From JBOFOR01 sp051654865 (GTDB taxonomy: Bacteria; Bacillota; Clostridia; Peptostreptococcales; Peptostreptococcaceae): DNA of 6,734 nucleotides. The stretch lies in assembly GCA_051654865.1 (NCBI GenBank), contig JBOFYV010000006.1, positions 1 to 6,734 on the forward strand, in the 5' to 3' direction. Under the pieces are notes generated by a model that was not told the DNA's origin, made no database searches, and worked only from the letters and a program-made list of their open reading frames with translations. This document shows positions 5,620-6,734 of the stretch, in pieces (position 1 is the stretch's first letter; every line of letters starts with the position of its first letter). The position numbers and the translations under genes are program-made.

Positions 5620-6591
5620 TTATCCTTCAATACCGCTATTTACAACAGGTTGTGCTTCTTTATTAGCACATAATACCACTAATAAGTTGCTTACCATTGC
5701 TGCCTTTTTCTCTTCGTCTAAAGTTACCACTTTGTTTTCACTTAAATTAGTAAGTGCCATTTCCACCATACCAACTGCTCCTTCTACTATCTTTTTACGA
5801 GCAGCTATTATTGCTTCTGCTTGTTGTCTTTGTAGCATTGCAGACGCTATTTCTGGTGCATATGCTAAATGTGTTATTCTTACTTCTGATACTTCTATAC
5901 CTGCTATATCCACTCTTAATTGTAATTCTTCTTTTAATTTTTCTGCAATTTCTTGGCTACTTCCACGGAGTGACTTTTCATCTCCTTCTTCGGATACATC
6001 GTAAGGATATAATCTAGCTATATTTCTAAGGGTGGTATCACATTGTATAGATACAAAAGTTTGATAGTTATCTACATTGAATACGGCTTTTGTTGGATTA
6101 ACCACTTTCCATATAGCTACCACTCCTATTATTATTGGGTTTCCTAATAAGTCATTTACTTTTTGTTTTTGATTGTGAAGAGTCATTGTCTTTAAAGATA
6201 TTTTTTTAGATCTTGTATCGTATGATACTTCTACGCCTTCTTGAACTTTTAATTTTGTTTGTGGTTGTAATTGTGTATAGGCTGGGTTTATGGCTTGACA
6301 AAATGGATTTACCCAATAAAATCCTTCTTTTTTTATTGTTCCATAGTACTTACCGAATAATACTAGTACTAAAGCTTCCTTAGGATTTACTCCTCTTAGC
6401 CCAAATATAGATATAAAACTTAATACTAATCCTATTATACCTATTGGAATTAATATTATTATCTCTAATATTCCAGCTAATATAATAAAGCCTATCGATA
6501 TAATTAGCCATAGTACTATCATTGTCATAGCTAGTATTCCATTTCTAAGTTTCGGCTCTTTTTCTGTATACTCAAATTTGATATTTTCCAT
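5620..6591 (-). CDS. SPFH/Band 7 domain membrane protein (stomatin/prohibitin/flotillin-like)
   Basis: A 323-residue membrane-anchored scaffold-type protein. Residues about 18-40 and 42-65 form two hydrophobic helices, probably a hairpin anchor at the cytoplasmic membrane. The SPFH domain follows (about 68-260): VNPKEALVLVLFGKYYGTIKKEGFYWVNPF (67-96), SLKTMTLHNQKQKVND (132-147), GNPIIIGVVAIWKV (150-163), and the helical QRQQAEAIIAARKKIVEGA (254-272). The C-terminal DEEKKAAMVSNLLVVLC and AQPVVN match a common bacterial SPFH type of this length. Such proteins oligomerise and organise membrane microdomains or regulate membrane proteases; the exact role here is unknown. The ATG at 6591 has an ideal AAGGAGGT (6596-6603). 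It has its own promoter-like sequence and terminator, so it is probably transcribed alone; no NfeD partner is visible downstream. Confidence 0.92.
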   Translation of the reverse strand: MENIKFEYTEKEPKLRNGILAMTMIVLWLIISIGFIILAGILEIIILIPIGIIGLVLSFISIFGLRGVNPKEALVLVLFGKYYGTIKKEGFYWVNPFCQAINPAYTQLQPQTKLKVQEGVEVSYDTRSKKISLKTMTLHNQKQKVNDLLGNPIIIGVVAIWKVVNPTKAVFNVDNYQTFVSIQCDTTLRNIARLYPYDVSEEGDEKSLRGSSQEIAEKLKEELQLRVDIAGIEVSEVRITHLAYAPEIASAMLQRQQAEAIIAARKKIVEGAVGMVEMALTNLSENKVVTLDEEKKAAMVSNLLVVLCANKEAQPVVNSGIEG

Positions 6592-6633
6592 ATTTACCTC
6601 CTTATCATTATAATTGGTGTATATTTACATTTT

Positions 6634-6662
6634 ACTATACTTTTTATTAATTAAACTGAAAA
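6634..6662 (-). promoter_or_regulatory. Probable sigma-A-type promoter of the SPFH gene
   Basis: On the minus strand TTTTCA (6657-6662, four of six matches to TTGACA) and TATAGT (6634-6639, five of six to TATAAT) are separated by exactly 17 bases. Transcription would begin near 6627, giving a leader of about 36 bases that holds the ribosome binding site. The rest of 6604-6734 is featureless A/T-rich DNA. Confidence 0.5.
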
Positions 6663-6734
6663 GTATTAATTTTATATCTAATTATTTCTATATATTTACT
6701 TTATTTTTAATCTTAATTTACAGATAAGTTTATT

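Noticed and set aside
5603..6017. Two overlapping plus-strand reading frames (5603-6004 and 5754-6017)
   Set aside because: Both lie opposite the SPFH gene, have low-complexity translations, and show no motif. The minus-strand frame has conserved SPFH blocks across the same bases.

Overview
The window is very AT-rich DNA whose genes have strong AGGAGG-type ribosome binding sites. It carries a rubrerythrin and a phosphotransferase-system (PTS) sugar operon. Together these suggest a low-GC anaerobic Firmicute of the Clostridia, perhaps Peptostreptococcaceae-like; the genus is inferred and not provable from the sequence. All six recognised complete or partial operon/single genes run on the minus strand, so the window is best read from right to left.

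Right to left: (1) 5620-6591, a membrane-anchored SPFH/Band 7 protein with its own promoter-like sequence and a strong hairpin terminator at about 5540-5579. (2) 4730-5404, a HAD-IB phosphatase-like protein. (3) 4045-4638, a rubrerythrin (peroxide defence) ending in a textbook terminator at 3994-4020. (4) A 240-base control region (3805-4044) with a perfect 20-bp palindrome and a tandem 10-bp repeat. (5) A PTS operon starting at 3804: a BglG/MtlR/LicR-type transcription activator (HTH, two PRDs, EIIB-like and EIIA-like domains), a fructose-family EIIA, a fructose-family EIIBC permease, and the first 29 codons of a MalY/PatB-like PLP enzyme cut off by the window edge.

The operon genes are tightly packed: an 11-base overlap between regulator and EIIA, 11 bases between EIIA and EIIBC, 37 bases before the MalY-like gene, and no terminator between them. 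The inferred logic is that EIIA and EIIBC import and phosphorylate a sugar or sugar-like compound, the regulator senses PTS phosphorylation and substrate, and the MalY/PatB-like enzyme acts on the product or on a sulfur-containing part of it. The substrate is unknown, and several signature motifs of the EIIC domain differ from ordinary fructose permeases.

I see no CRISPR array, mobile element, tRNA or rRNA, and no clearly new defence or other system. The parts most worth a second look are the PTS/C-S-lyase pairing and the operator-like structures in front of the regulator.
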